The position numbers were made by a program, and so were the translations under genes. The notes beneath the pieces are model-generated. The model worked only from the letters and a program-made list of their open reading frames with translations, did not search any database and was not told where the DNA came from. From Streptomyces sp. NBC_01233 (GTDB lineage Bacteria; Actinomycetota; Actinomycetes; Streptomycetales; Streptomycetaceae): a DNA stretch of 64,000 nt. The stretch spans positions 434,001-498,000 of the forward strand of contig NZ_CP108514.1 of the NCBI RefSeq assembly GCF_035989305.1, given 5' to 3'. The number at the start of each line of letters is the position of its first letter. Position 1 is the stretch's first letter. This document shows, piece by piece, positions 50,923 through 59,541 of this stretch.

Positions 50923-52743
50923 ATGGTAAAGGTCAGGGCCGCGCGGGCGGCCGAGGCGGGGGCCCTGACCCGGCTGGTCATGCGGTCCAAGGCCCACTGG
51001 GGGTATGACGCCGGCTTCCTCGCCGCGTGCGCGCCGGAACTGCGGATCCGGCCGGATGAGGTGACGGCCCGCCGGATCGTCGTGGCCGAGAACGGTCGGG
51101 GAACGGTGCTCGGGCTGGCCTCCCTGGAGGGGGCTCCCCCGCTGGCGGCGATGGGGCTGCTCTTCGTCGAGCCGTCGGCCATCGGGCAGGGGGTGGGGCG
51201 GCTGCTGTACCGGGACGTGCTGCGCCGGGCCGTGGAGCTGGGGGTGCGCAGGCTGGTGATCGACGCCGATCCGCACGCCGCCGGGTTCTACCGGGCGATG
51301 GGGGCGGTGGCGACGGGGGCGGTGGCGACGACGCGGGCGACGGGGGCGGCGGCCTCGGCCGCGCCGCCGGACCGGACGGGCCCGGCCCTGGTGCGGTTCG
51401 AGGCGGCTCCCGTCCCGCTCGCCGACTGGGCGCGGGCGTGGACCGGGGGCGGGCGGGCCGTGCACGTGGGCAACGTGGCGGAGTTCAACGCACAGTTCGC
51501 CGACGCCTCCCTCGACCGCGAGCAGTCGGCCGCACACCACTACGCCTGCCTGGCCGCCTTCTACAGCCCGGACCCGGCGGCCCTGGTCCTGCCCCGGCCC
51601 GTCCCGAAGGGCTGGACCGAGCTGGTCTGCCGCCAGCTGGGCTGGTCGGGGGTCGAGGTGTACGACGGCCTGGCGGAAGGGGATCCCGGGCTGTGCGATG
51701 CCGTACGGGCCCGGCCGGCGCTGGCCGCGCTGCTGACCGGGGCCGGGCTGCCCCTCGTACCGTGGGGGCGCACCCGGCCGTTCAAGCGGCTCGCGGGCCG
51801 GCCGTGGCGGGCCGGGGAGCTGCGCTACGAGTCGAAGTCCGCGGCGCACGCGCTGTTCGGACGGATCCTGGCGGACGGCGGGCATCCCGCGATCGTGCTT
51901 CCCGCGCAGTGGCGGGCCGCCGGCCGGTGGGCGGCGGTCCGGCTGCTGGCGGCCCGGACCAGGGCCGGCGAGAGCAGTGTTCTGAAATCGGAGCACGGCG
52001 TCGGAGGTTCGGGCACCACGATGGTCACCCCCGATCGGGTCCGGGCCGCGGGCGGGGCCCGCGCCGTGCTGCGGCGGCTGCCGCGCGGGCCGCTCCTGGT
52101 GGAGGAGTACGTGGCCGGTCCGGCGGAGACGGACGGCCCGCGGGATCTCACCTACGACGGGTTCGTGGACGAGGCGGGCCGGGTGCACGAGGTCGGCGGG
52201 GCGGTGATGGACGTGAAGGACGGCTGTTACCAGGGCGCCACGGTGGGTCCCGGAGTGGTGCCCGCGTGGGCGGAGAAGCCGCTCGCCGCCTTCGGGGCGA
52301 CGGTGGGCCGGGAGCTGGCGGAGTCCGGCTACCGGGGCTGGTTCGACGTGGACTTCGTCGCCGACGGCGCCGGCCGGCTCGCTCCGACGGAGACGAACCT
52401 GCGGCTGACGGGACCGTCCGTCGCCTTCATGGTGGCGGCCCGGCTCGACGCGCTGCGGGGCGCGGGGCACCTCGTACGGATCGCCGACCGGGTGGAACTC
52501 GGCGCGCGGCTGCCCGAGGCGCAGCTGGACGAGTTGTGCGCGGCCCTGGCGCGGGGCTGTGCGGAGCTGGGGGCGGTCTTCGTCCCGGCGATCCCGACGG
52601 GGGCGTTCGAACCCGCGCCGTGGCTGGGCGTGCTGGTGGCCGCGCACCGCAGGGAGACGCTGGACGCGGCCGAGTCCCTGGTGCGGGCCGGGGCCCGGGC
52701 GGTCGGGGCGGAGTTCACCGCGTTCACCCGGTCCGCCGGGTAG
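50923..52743 (+). CDS. GNAT acetyltransferase fused to an ATP-grasp ligase-like domain
   Basis: A 606-residue fusion starting at ATG 50923-50925 behind GGGGAGG. Residues about 1-150 are a GNAT domain (MGLLFVEPSAIGQGVGRLLY holds the acetyl-CoA loop, then ADPHAAGFYRAMGAV). After an Ala/Thr linker, residues about 190-600 look like a pre-ATP-grasp region followed by ATP-grasp: LKSEHGVGGSGTTMV (glycine-rich loop with lysine), GPLLVEEYV and GWFDVDFVADGAGRLAPTET with NLRLTG (metal-binding Glu/Asn). It would ligate a carboxylate to an amine using ATP. The substrate is unknown; the DUF350 neighbour supports an amidoligase system. Confidence 0.8.
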   Translation: MVKVRAARAAEAGALTRLVMRSKAHWGYDAGFLAACAPELRIRPDEVTARRIVVAENGRGTVLGLASLEGAPPLAAMGLLFVEPSAIGQGVGRLLYRDVLRRAVELGVRRLVIDADPHAAGFYRAMGAVATGAVATTRATGAAASAAPPDRTGPALVRFEAAPVPLADWARAWTGGGRAVHVGNVAEFNAQFADASLDREQSAAHHYACLAAFYSPDPAALVLPRPVPKGWTELVCRQLGWSGVEVYDGLAEGDPGLCDAVRARPALAALLTGAGLPLVPWGRTRPFKRLAGRPWRAGELRYESKSAAHALFGRILADGGHPAIVLPAQWRAAGRWAAVRLLAARTRAGESSVLKSEHGVGGSGTTMVTPDRVRAAGGARAVLRRLPRGPLLVEEYVAGPAETDGPRDLTYDGFVDEAGRVHEVGGAVMDVKDGCYQGATVGPGVVPAWAEKPLAAFGATVGRELAESGYRGWFDVDFVADGAGRLAPTETNLRLTGPSVAFMVAARLDALRGAGHLVRIADRVELGARLPEAQLDELCAALARGCAELGAVFVPAIPTGAFEPAPWLGVLVAAHRRETLDAAESLVRAGARAVGAEFTAFTRSAG

Positions 52744-52797
52744 CCCCGCCCGCCCTCCGGCCCGGTGGGCCCGGCCCGCCCGCCGGGCCCTGATCGG

Positions 52798-54876
52798 TCA
52801 GTCGTCGTAGTCTTCGTCGAAGTCGAACGGGTCGGCCGGTTTCGCGACGAGGTAGGCGGCGACGACGGCTCCCGCGATCATCAGGGGAATGTTGAAGGCG
52901 TAGACGAGCGCGGCCTGCCGCGGCCAGTCCTGTTTGGCGGCCAGCCGGTAGAGGTTGTCCTGCGGCCACCAGGCCAGCAGGAGGTAGGACACCGCCAGAT
53001 GGGCGGCCGCGGTGATGCGACGGCCGCGGCCCCGGCTCCGCATCCGGGCGCGGCCCCCGAAGAGGAAGACCACCCCGACACCGAAGGCGGCGCACTCGAA
53101 CAGGTAGAGGACGGAGAAGAGGAACGCCCAGGGCTGCGGCACCCCGGTGAGGTCGGTCGATCCGGGCCAGAGGAGGTTCGTGAGGATCAGGGCGACGAAG
53201 CCCAGGCCGACTCCCCCGCAGCCGCCCGCACAAGAGGCCGGGAGCCCCTCTCCGGCCGTGGCGGCCCCGTACTTCCCGGACGTGCTCCCGCCGCCCCCCT
53301 TCGCCGCGGCGGCGGGCAGGATGGGCAGCGGCAGGGCGGCCCGGTCCTCCTGGCCGGCCCGGTTGCGGGGCAGTGCGCGCAGCCGGATCACCGTGCGCGG
53401 GATCTCCTCCCTGAGCACCTTCCCCGCCAGGTGGTCGCGCAGTTCCTCGATGTCCGGCAGCAGGGCGGCCACGGGTGACGAGGAACCTCCGGCGGGCGGG
53501 GCGACGTAGGCGACGAGGCGGCGCGGGCCGCGCGCGCCGTCGACCCCGTTCACGATCACCGAGCCGATGCCCTCGTGGCTGCGGATCGCGGACTCGATCG
53601 GGTGGGGGTCGACGGAGCGCCCGCCGGGCAGGGTGATGCGGTCCCCCAGCCGGCCGCCGAACTCCAGCAGCCCGTCCTCGCGGAGCAGGCCCAGGTCACC
53701 GGTGGGTATCGCGTCACCGCCGCCGGGCGGGGCGAGGCGGATCTGGCCGTCGCGCACCTCGACGCGGCAGCCGGGGAAGGGGATGCCGAGCAGGGAGAGT
53801 TCTTCCGGGTCGTCGAGCGGGCGGGGCAGCTGCGGCAGTTCGAACCAGGTGCCGGTGCCCGCGCTCTCCGCGAGCCCGTAGACGTTGAGCACCCGTGCGC
53901 CGGGCCGCAGCAGGACCTGCAGGGCCGCCTGGTCGTCGAGGTAGAGCCGGTCGCCCGAGACGGCGAGCAGCCGCAGCGACCGGAAGGCGGTGCCCGGCTC
54001 CTCTTCCCCCCTGAGGAGTTCGAGGGCGGTGGCCGGGTCGGTGTGCAGGACGGTGACGTGCTCGGTCCCGACCGACGCGCGGATGTCCTCGGGCTTCCAG
54101 GGGGACCGCCGGGGAAGGACGAGGGCGCCGCCCGAGCACAGGGCCCGGGTCCAGCCCGCGGCGAAGGCGGTGACGTCCGTCCCGGCCGCGATCAGGTGCC
54201 GGTCCGCCGGGGTGAACCGGCCCACCTCGGCCCAGCTCTCGTGGGCGGCGAGCAGCAGACCGTGGCTGACGGGGACGGCGCGCGGTTCGGCCGCCCCGGT
54301 GAACAGGAGGGCCGCGGTACGGCCGGGCGCCGGGAACGGCGGCGAAGCGGCCGCCTGCACCGCGGGCTGTCCGGAAGGCTGGTCGGCGGGCTGGTCGGCG
54401 GAGCTTTCCGCGGGCTGTTCCCCCCGCTGTCCGGCGATCGCGGCGGCCTCCGCGCCCAGCCGGATCACCTTCACCCCGCTGCCGTTGTCGAGGGCGGCCC
54501 GGTGGGCGAGTGTGGTGAGCAGCACGAAGGGCTCGGCCGCGGTGAGCTGGGCCTGCCCGGTGCGCGGGTTCTCGGCGTCGACGACGACGTACGTCCCGCC
54601 GGCCTTGAGGGTGGCGAGGAGGGCGACGACCAGTTCGGCCTGCCGGGCGGTGCCGATGGCGACGAGGCCGCCGGGCGGCAGGCCGGAGGCAAGCAGACGG
54701 TGCGCCAGCCGGTCGGCCCGCTCGTCCAGTTGCCCGTAGGTGAAGCTCTCTGAGCCTGCGATGAGGGCGTGGGCTCCGGGAGTGTCTCGGACCCACTGCT
54801 CGAAGCGCTGCAGGACGGTGTCGGCGGTTCGCTTGCCGAAGCGTACGGACTCGGATGACTCGGATCCCTGCGTCAT
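52798..54876 (-). CDS. Degenerate adenylate-forming domain fused to a membrane tail
   Basis: A 692-residue protein starting at ATG 54874-54876. Residues about 20-510 follow an NRPS-like AMP-binding fold: SFTYGQLDERADRLAHRLLA, LNVYGLAESAGTGTWFELPQ (A5), PTGDLGLL (A7) and GRLGDRITLPGGRS (A8). The A3 loop is LLFTGAAEPRAVPVSHG, lacking the usual SGSTGxPKG, and A10 is LPRNRAGQEDR, with Gln replacing the catalytic Lys. After a Gly-rich hinge with CAGGCGG, the last about 150 residues contain four transmembrane helices and an acidic terminus. Adenylation activity is doubtful; a sensory or scaffold role is possible. Confidence 0.85.
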   Translation of the reverse strand: MTQGSESSESVRFGKRTADTVLQRFEQWVRDTPGAHALIAGSESFTYGQLDERADRLAHRLLASGLPPGGLVAIGTARQAELVVALLATLKAGGTYVVVDAENPRTGQAQLTAAEPFVLLTTLAHRAALDNGSGVKVIRLGAEAAAIAGQRGEQPAESSADQPADQPSGQPAVQAAASPPFPAPGRTAALLFTGAAEPRAVPVSHGLLLAAHESWAEVGRFTPADRHLIAAGTDVTAFAAGWTRALCSGGALVLPRRSPWKPEDIRASVGTEHVTVLHTDPATALELLRGEEEPGTAFRSLRLLAVSGDRLYLDDQAALQVLLRPGARVLNVYGLAESAGTGTWFELPQLPRPLDDPEELSLLGIPFPGCRVEVRDGQIRLAPPGGGDAIPTGDLGLLREDGLLEFGGRLGDRITLPGGRSVDPHPIESAIRSHEGIGSVIVNGVDGARGPRRLVAYVAPPAGGSSSPVAALLPDIEELRDHLAGKVLREEIPRTVIRLRALPRNRAGQEDRAALPLPILPAAAAKGGGGSTSGKYGAATAGEGLPASCAGGCGGVGLGFVALILTNLLWPGSTDLTGVPQPWAFLFSVLYLFECAAFGVGVVFLFGGRARMRSRGRGRRITAAAHLAVSYLLLAWWPQDNLYRLAAKQDWPRQAALVYAFNIPLMIAGAVVAAYLVAKPADPFDFDEDYDD

Positions 54877-54977
54877 GAACCGATGATGCCACCGGGCACC
54901 GACAGCGGGCGGGGAAGGCGAAAATCCTTCGTACGAACGGGAGTCGGCGACACCTGCGGGCGGTCCGGCACCGAAAC

Positions 54978-55009
54978 CTTGACCTCAGGTCAAGTTGAGG
55001 TCCTAGCGT
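54978..55009 (+). promoter_or_regulatory. MerR-type promoter with 19-bp spacer ahead of the ABC exporter
   Basis: A -35 TTGACC (54979-54984) and -10 TAGCGT (55004-55009) are separated by 19 bases, the elongated spacing typical of MerR-family promoters. Between and around them lies the perfect inverted repeat GACCTCA (54981-54987) / TGAGGTC (54996-55002). A second palindrome, CTTGACC-TCA-GGTCAAG, overlaps the -35. The expected start of transcription coincides with the ATG at 55017, implying a leaderless mRNA. No merR gene lies adjacent. Confidence 0.75.
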
Positions 55010-55016
55010 TCGAGTC

Positions 55017-56930
55017 ATGGACATGGAAGTCACCGCCTGGACCTCGCTGCACAGCGCGATCAACGCCCAGCAGGACCGCCGCCCGCTCTCCCGGGCCGGC
55101 CTGCGCCGCGTCGCCGCCTTCGCCCGCCCGCACCGCCGCGGGCTCACCCTCTTCCTCCTGCTGAGCGTGGTGACCGCGCTGCTGGCGGTGGCCACCCCGG
55201 TGCTCGCCAGCCGGGTGGTCACCGCCATCGTCGACGGCCGCGACGGTGCTGCCGTCACCCGGCTCGCCCTGCTCATCGCGCTGATCGCGGTCGCGGAGGC
55301 CGGGCTGGGGTTGCTGACCCGCCGGCTCTCCGCCACCCTCGGCGAGGGGCTGATCCTGGACCTGCGGACGGCGGTCTTCGACCACGTGCAGCGAATGCCG
55401 GTCGCCTTCTTCACCCGCACCCGGACCGGGGCCCTGGTCAGCCGGCTGAACAACGACGTGATCGGCGCCCAACGCGCCTTCAGCAACACCCTGTCGGGGG
55501 TGGTCGCCAACACCGTGACCCTGCTGCTGACCCTCACCGTGATGCTCAGCATCTCCTGGCAGATCACCCTGCTGGCGCTGGTGCTGCTCCCGGTGTTCGT
55601 GCTGCCGGCCCGCCGGATGGGGGCGCGGATGGCGGCGATGCAGCGGGAGGCCTCCGCACTGAACGCCGCGATGGGCACCCAGATGACCGAGCGGTTCTCG
55701 GCCCCCGGCGCGACGCTGGTCAAACTGTTCGGCCGGCCCGCCGACGAGTCCGCGGAGTTCGCGGCCCGGGCGGCGCGGGTGCGGGACATCGGGATCCGCA
55801 CGGCGATGGCCCAGTCGGCCTTCATCACGGCCCTCACCCTCGTCTCGGCCCTGGCCCTCGCGCTCGTCTACGGGCTCGGCGGGTTCTACGCCCTGCGCGG
55901 TTCCCTGGACGCCGGTTCCGTCGTCGCCCTCGCCCTGCTCCTGACCCGGCTGTACGCCCCGCTGACCGCGCTCGCCGGGGCCCGTGTCGAGGTGATGAGC
56001 GCGATGGTGAGCTTCGAGCGGGTCTTCGAGATCCTCGACCTGAAGCCGCTCATCGCGCAGAAGCCGGACGCTCGAAGGGTGCCGGAGGGGCCGGTGGCCG
56101 TGGAGTTCGACCGGGTCTCCTTCGGCTATCCCTCCGCCGACAAGGTCTCGCTCGCCTCCCTGGAGGAGGTCGCCGCCCTCGACGCCCGGGGCGGTACTCA
56201 GGTGCTGCACGAGGTGTCCTTCCGCGCCGAACCCGGCCAGATGATCGCCCTGGTCGGCTCGTCCGGCGCCGGCAAGTCGACCATCGCGCAGCTGCTGCCG
56301 CGGCTGTACGACGCCGACGCGGGCGCCGTGCGCCTCGGCGGGATCGACGTACGGGACCTCACGGCCGACTCGATCCGCGAGACGCTCGGCATGGTCACCC
56401 AGGACGGGCACCTCTTCCACGAGTCGGTACGGGCCAACCTGCTGCTGGCCCGGCCGGACGCCGCCGAGGAGGAGATCTGGGAGGCCCTGCGGCGCTCGCG
56501 CCTCGACGGGCTCGTCGCCTCGCTGCCGGACGGACTGGACACGGTGGTCGGGGAGCGCGGCTACCGGCTGTCGGGCGGGGAACGGCAGCGGCTGACCATC
56601 GCGCGGCTGCTGCTGGCCCGGCAGCGGGTGGTGATCCTCGACGAGGCCACCGCGCACCTGGACTCCACCTCGGAGGCGGCGGTGCAGGAGGCGCTGGGCG
56701 AGGCCCTGGCGGGCCGGACCGCGGTGGTGATCGCACACCGGCTGTCGACCGTACAGGCGGCGGACCTGATCCTGGTGGTCGAGGACGGCCGGATCGTGGA
56801 ACGGGGCACGCACACCGAGCTGCTGGCGGCGGGCGGCCGTTACGAGGAGCTGTACCGCACCCAGTTCGCGGCGGCGGACACGCCTGCCGACCTGGCCTCG
56901 GGCGGCGCGGCACCGGTGCCGGGAGCATGA
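55017..56930 (+). CDS. ABC exporter half-transporter (TM-ATPase fusion)
   Basis: A 637-residue exporter starting at ATG 55017-55019, which lies eight bases after the -10 and so is probably leaderless. Six transmembrane helices occupy residues about 35-320 (with MPVAFFTRTRTGALVSRLNN in the first coupling region). The nucleotide-binding domain has VGSSGAGKSTIAQLLPRLYD (Walker A), RLSGGERQRLTIARLLLA (signature), VVILDEATAHLDS (Walker B) and IAHRLSTVQAADLILVVEDG. It functions as a homo- or heterodimer. Induction by a MerR regulator responding to drugs or redox agents is suggested by its promoter. Confidence 0.93.
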   Translation: MDMEVTAWTSLHSAINAQQDRRPLSRAGLRRVAAFARPHRRGLTLFLLLSVVTALLAVATPVLASRVVTAIVDGRDGAAVTRLALLIALIAVAEAGLGLLTRRLSATLGEGLILDLRTAVFDHVQRMPVAFFTRTRTGALVSRLNNDVIGAQRAFSNTLSGVVANTVTLLLTLTVMLSISWQITLLALVLLPVFVLPARRMGARMAAMQREASALNAAMGTQMTERFSAPGATLVKLFGRPADESAEFAARAARVRDIGIRTAMAQSAFITALTLVSALALALVYGLGGFYALRGSLDAGSVVALALLLTRLYAPLTALAGARVEVMSAMVSFERVFEILDLKPLIAQKPDARRVPEGPVAVEFDRVSFGYPSADKVSLASLEEVAALDARGGTQVLHEVSFRAEPGQMIALVGSSGAGKSTIAQLLPRLYDADAGAVRLGGIDVRDLTADSIRETLGMVTQDGHLFHESVRANLLLARPDAAEEEIWEALRRSRLDGLVASLPDGLDTVVGERGYRLSGGERQRLTIARLLLARQRVVILDEATAHLDSTSEAAVQEALGEALAGRTAVVIAHRLSTVQAADLILVVEDGRIVERGTHTELLAAGGRYEELYRTQFAAADTPADLASGGAAPVPGA

Positions 56931-56937
56931 TGCTGTG

Positions 56938-57315
56938 ATGGACATCAAACTCGAACTGGTCGCCGTCCCCGTCACCGATGTCGACCGGTCCAAGGCCTTC
57001 TACGAGAAGCTCGGCTTCAACGCCGACCACGACGTCACGGTCAGCGAGGACATCCGCTTCGTGCAGCTGACCCCGCCGGGCTCGGCCTGCTCGATCGCGA
57101 TCGGCAAGGGGTTGACCCGGATGACCCCGGGATCGCTGGACAACATGCAGGTCGTCGTCACCGACATCGAGGAGGCGTACGAGGACCTGCGCGGCCGGGG
57201 CGTCGAGGTGACGGAGATCCAGGACCTGCCGTGGGGCTCCTTCGTCTACTTCTCGGACCCCGACGGCAACGGCTGGGCGGTCCAGCAGACCACCCCGCGC
57301 AAGACGGCGGGCTAG
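56938..57315 (+). CDS. Single-domain VOC family protein
   Basis: A 125-residue protein starting at ATG 56938-56940 (GTG 56935 is adjacent). It has a typical glyoxalase/bleomycin-resistance half-fold pair: KLELVAVPVTDVDRSKAFYE, IRFVQLTPPGSACSIAIGKG and GSFVYFSDPDGNGWAVQQTT. The family includes dioxygenases, isomerases and binding proteins; function here is unknown. It starts eight bases after the ABC exporter stop, so it is probably in the same MerR-controlled transcript. Confidence 0.9.
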   Translation: MDIKLELVAVPVTDVDRSKAFYEKLGFNADHDVTVSEDIRFVQLTPPGSACSIAIGKGLTRMTPGSLDNMQVVVTDIEEAYEDLRGRGVEVTEIQDLPWGSFVYFSDPDGNGWAVQQTTPRKTAG

Positions 57316-57360
57316 GCCGTGTCCGCAGGAGCCGCGCCGGGGCCGGTGGAACGCGGGGCC

Positions 57361-57858
57361 ATGGATCTCGGGTGGTACGTCGAGCGGACGCGCAGCGGGC
57401 CGTGTTTCGTCTGCGCGTTCCTTGCCGGGGACCCGGAGTACGCGCACGAGACGGTCTTCGAGGACGAGCACCACGTGGCCTTCCTCGACCGGTGGCCCAC
57501 GCTCCCCGGGAAGGTCCTGGTGGCACCGAAGGCACACGTCGAGCACGCCGTCCGTGATCTGGACGCGGCGGCGTACACACGGATCATGCTCGTCGTGCGG
57601 GAGGTCGCCCTCGCGGTCGAGGAGGTCTACGAGTCCGAGCGGACCTACCTCTACTCCTTGGGCAGCCAGCAGGGGAACACCCACCTCCACTGGCATGTCG
57701 CGGCGCTGCCGCCCGGAGTGCCGTACGAGCAGCAGCAGTTCCACGCCCTGATGACCGAGCACGGTGTGCTCTCGCCGTCGCCGCAGGAGGCGGCGGCCTC
57801 GGCGGCGCGCCTGCGCTCGGCCATCGCCGCACGCGGAGTCCGCACGCCGCCGGGGTGA
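57361..57858 (+). CDS. HIT-family nucleotide hydrolase/transferase
   Basis: A 165-residue protein with the histidine-triad motif NTHLHWHVAALP near residue 114 and the upstream conserved PGKVLVAPKAHVEHAVRDLD. A CxxC pair (GPCFVCAFLAGD) near the N-terminus is typical of zinc-binding HIT proteins. I start at ATG 57361-57363, where family similarity begins; GTG 57319 would add 14 residues. HIT proteins cleave nucleoside phosphoramidates and similar compounds. Confidence 0.9.
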   Translation: MDLGWYVERTRSGPCFVCAFLAGDPEYAHETVFEDEHHVAFLDRWPTLPGKVLVAPKAHVEHAVRDLDAAAYTRIMLVVREVALAVEEVYESERTYLYSLGSQQGNTHLHWHVAALPPGVPYEQQQFHALMTEHGVLSPSPQEAAASAARLRSAIAARGVRTPPG

Positions 57859-57870
57859 GGGCGCGGGGGC

Positions 57871-58218
57871 TCAGGCCTCCGCGGCGGCGTGGTGGTGGTC
57901 GAGCTCCCACGCGTGGTGCTTGAACTCGTGGCGGAAGTCGGCGTGGTCCTCCCACTGGCGGGCGATGCCGCGCAGCACGTCCCAGTTGTGCTCGACCGAC
58001 TGGTCGATGACGCGGCGCATGGCCGGCTCGGCCGTTGCCCGCTGCTCGATGAGTCCCTTGATGGCGGACGCCTCCAGGACGGAGTTGCGCAGCGCGCGCA
58101 GTGCACGGGAGGTGTCGTCCATGCCGAAGCCGTACTCGCTGCCCGTCTCGGCGTCGAACAGCGGGGTGAGCCGTGCCTCGATGAACGCGGTGATCCGCTC
58201 GAAGTGCTGCGCTTCCAT
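57871..58218 (-). CDS. DUF6221-like hypothetical protein
   Basis: A 115-residue protein starting at ATG 58216-58218 with AGGAGAGGGAG upstream. It opens ITAFIEARLTPLFDAETGSE and has a mid-region SAIKGLIEQRATAEPAMRRV, a pattern like DUF6221 (phage- and Streptomyces-associated small proteins). The C-terminal HEFKHHAWELDHHHAAAEA is His-rich. The function is unknown. It is convergent with the HIT gene. Confidence 0.75.
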   Translation of the reverse strand: MEAQHFERITAFIEARLTPLFDAETGSEYGFGMDDTSRALRALRNSVLEASAIKGLIEQRATAEPAMRRVIDQSVEHNWDVLRGIARQWEDHADFRHEFKHHAWELDHHHAAAEA

Positions 58219-58444
58219 CGGGGGCTCCCTCTCCTGCCGGGCCACCACGTGCCACCACGTGTCCCCGGCGTCTTTGGTGCTTCTGCTGTTCGGCGCCATT
58301 ATCCAGCAGTGGCGGCCGTCGCCGCCGCCCGCCCCGGCCGGTCCCGTCGGGGCGGTGCCCGGCCCCGGGCCCAACTCCCCCCTCGCACCGGCGATTTCTT
58401 CGTGATCTATTTTGAGGATCCGCTGCGAGGAAGGAAGGTGACCC

Positions 58445-59329
58445 GTGGACGACAGTTCCGGCTTGACCGAGCGGTTCGAAGAGCACCGATCTCATCTGAG
58501 AGCGGTGTCCTACCGGATGCTCGGCTCGCTCGCCGAGGCCGAAGACGCCGTGCAGGAGGCGTGGATACGCCTCAACCGCTCCGACATCAGCGACGTCGAG
58601 AACCTGGGCGGCTGGCTGACCACGGTCGTGTCGCGCGTGTGCCTGAACATGCTGCGCTCGCGCGACTCCCGGCGCGAGGACTCCATCGAGGCCTATCCCG
58701 CCGACCCCGCCGTCAGCCGTGAGGACACGGTCGACCCCGAGGAGGAGGCCGTACTGGCCGACTCCGTCGGGCTGGCCCTGCTGGTGGTGCTCGACACGCT
58801 CGCGCCGGCCGAGCGGCTGGCGTTCGTACTGCACGACCTGTTCGCCGTGCCCTTCGACGAGATCGCCCCGCTGCTCGAGAAGACCCCGGCCGCGACCCGC
58901 CAGCTCGCGAGCCGCGCCCGCCGCCGGGTCAAGGGCGCCCCGCTGGTGCCCGAAGCCGATCTGAGCCGCCAGCGCAGCGTCGTGGACGCCTTCCTGGCCG
59001 CCACCCGCGGCGGGAGCTTCGACGCACTGGTCTCGCTGCTCCACCCCGATGTGGTGCTCCGCGCCGACCAGGCCGTCGGGCCCACCCCCGCGCCCCTGCT
59101 CTTCAGCGGCGCCGTCACCGTCGCCAAGGGCGCGATGGCCGCCGTGCAGCGGGCGCAGTCCACGCAGCCCGCCCTGGTCAACGGCGTGGTCGGCCTGGCG
59201 ATGGCACCGTTGGGACGACTGTTCCTGGTGCTCAACTTCACCATCGAGGAGGGCCTGATCACCGAGATCGACGTCGTCGCGGAGCCGGAGCGCCTCGCCG
59301 AGTTGGAACTCGCCGTGCTCGACGCCTAA
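58445..59329 (+). CDS. ECF41-type RNA polymerase sigma factor with SnoaL-like C-terminus
   Basis: A 294-residue sigma factor starting at GTG 58445-58447. Region 2 is RSHLRAVSYRMLGSLAEAED, then AVQEAWIRLNRSD and LTTVVSRVCLNMLRSR. Region 4 is VLDTLAPAERLAFVLHDLFA and TPAATRQLASRARRRVKG. The C-terminal about 110 residues form an NTF2/SnoaL-like domain (VVDAFLAATRGGSFDALVSL), which in the ECF41 (SigJ-like) group regulates activity in place of a classic anti-sigma factor. No partner carboxymuconolactone decarboxylase or oxidoreductase gene is visible nearby. A terminator follows directly. Confidence 0.92.
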   Translation: MDDSSGLTERFEEHRSHLRAVSYRMLGSLAEAEDAVQEAWIRLNRSDISDVENLGGWLTTVVSRVCLNMLRSRDSRREDSIEAYPADPAVSREDTVDPEEEAVLADSVGLALLVVLDTLAPAERLAFVLHDLFAVPFDEIAPLLEKTPAATRQLASRARRRVKGAPLVPEADLSRQRSVVDAFLAATRGGSFDALVSLLHPDVVLRADQAVGPTPAPLLFSGAVTVAKGAMAAVQRAQSTQPALVNGVVGLAMAPLGRLFLVLNFTIEEGLITEIDVVAEPERLAELELAVLDA

Positions 59330-59334
59330 TGGGA

Positions 59335-59367
59335 GCTACGGAACCGGGGAATGCTCGGTTCCGTAGC
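59335..59367 (+). terminator. Intrinsic terminator of the sigma factor gene
   Basis: A perfect 12-bp stem, GCTACGGAACCG (59335-59346) and its complement (59356-59367), with a nine-base loop, five bases after the sigma factor stop codon. It marks the left genomic flank close to the IS110 insertion. Confidence 0.88.
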
Positions 59368-59541
59368 CGCCAGCTGGTGAGCACTTTCGACGCCGGAGCC
59401 TTCGAGCTCTGAGGTCAGACCGTGCCCTTGCTGGTCGGCCGGGAGGCCAGACCGCTGATGGGGTGGCGTGCCCGCCCCACGGGGCGTGAGCACTGGATCC
59501 ATTAGGCCGCGTGCCGTGCCTTCCGCAGGCTGCACCGCTGG
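59368..59541 (+). ncRNA. Candidate bridge RNA region of the IS110 element
   Basis: IS110-subgroup elements encode a bridge (seek) RNA in the non-coding left end just upstream of the transposase. The 174 bases here precede the transposase start, are non-coding and contain several fold-back segments (for example TGGTCGGCCGGGAGGCCAG near 59430 and GGGGTGGCGTGCCCGCCCC near 59460). The 9-mer GTGAGCACT occurs at 59378-59386 and 59486-59494. The call rests on position and family knowledge; I cannot define loops or guide sequences by eye. Confidence 0.4.
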
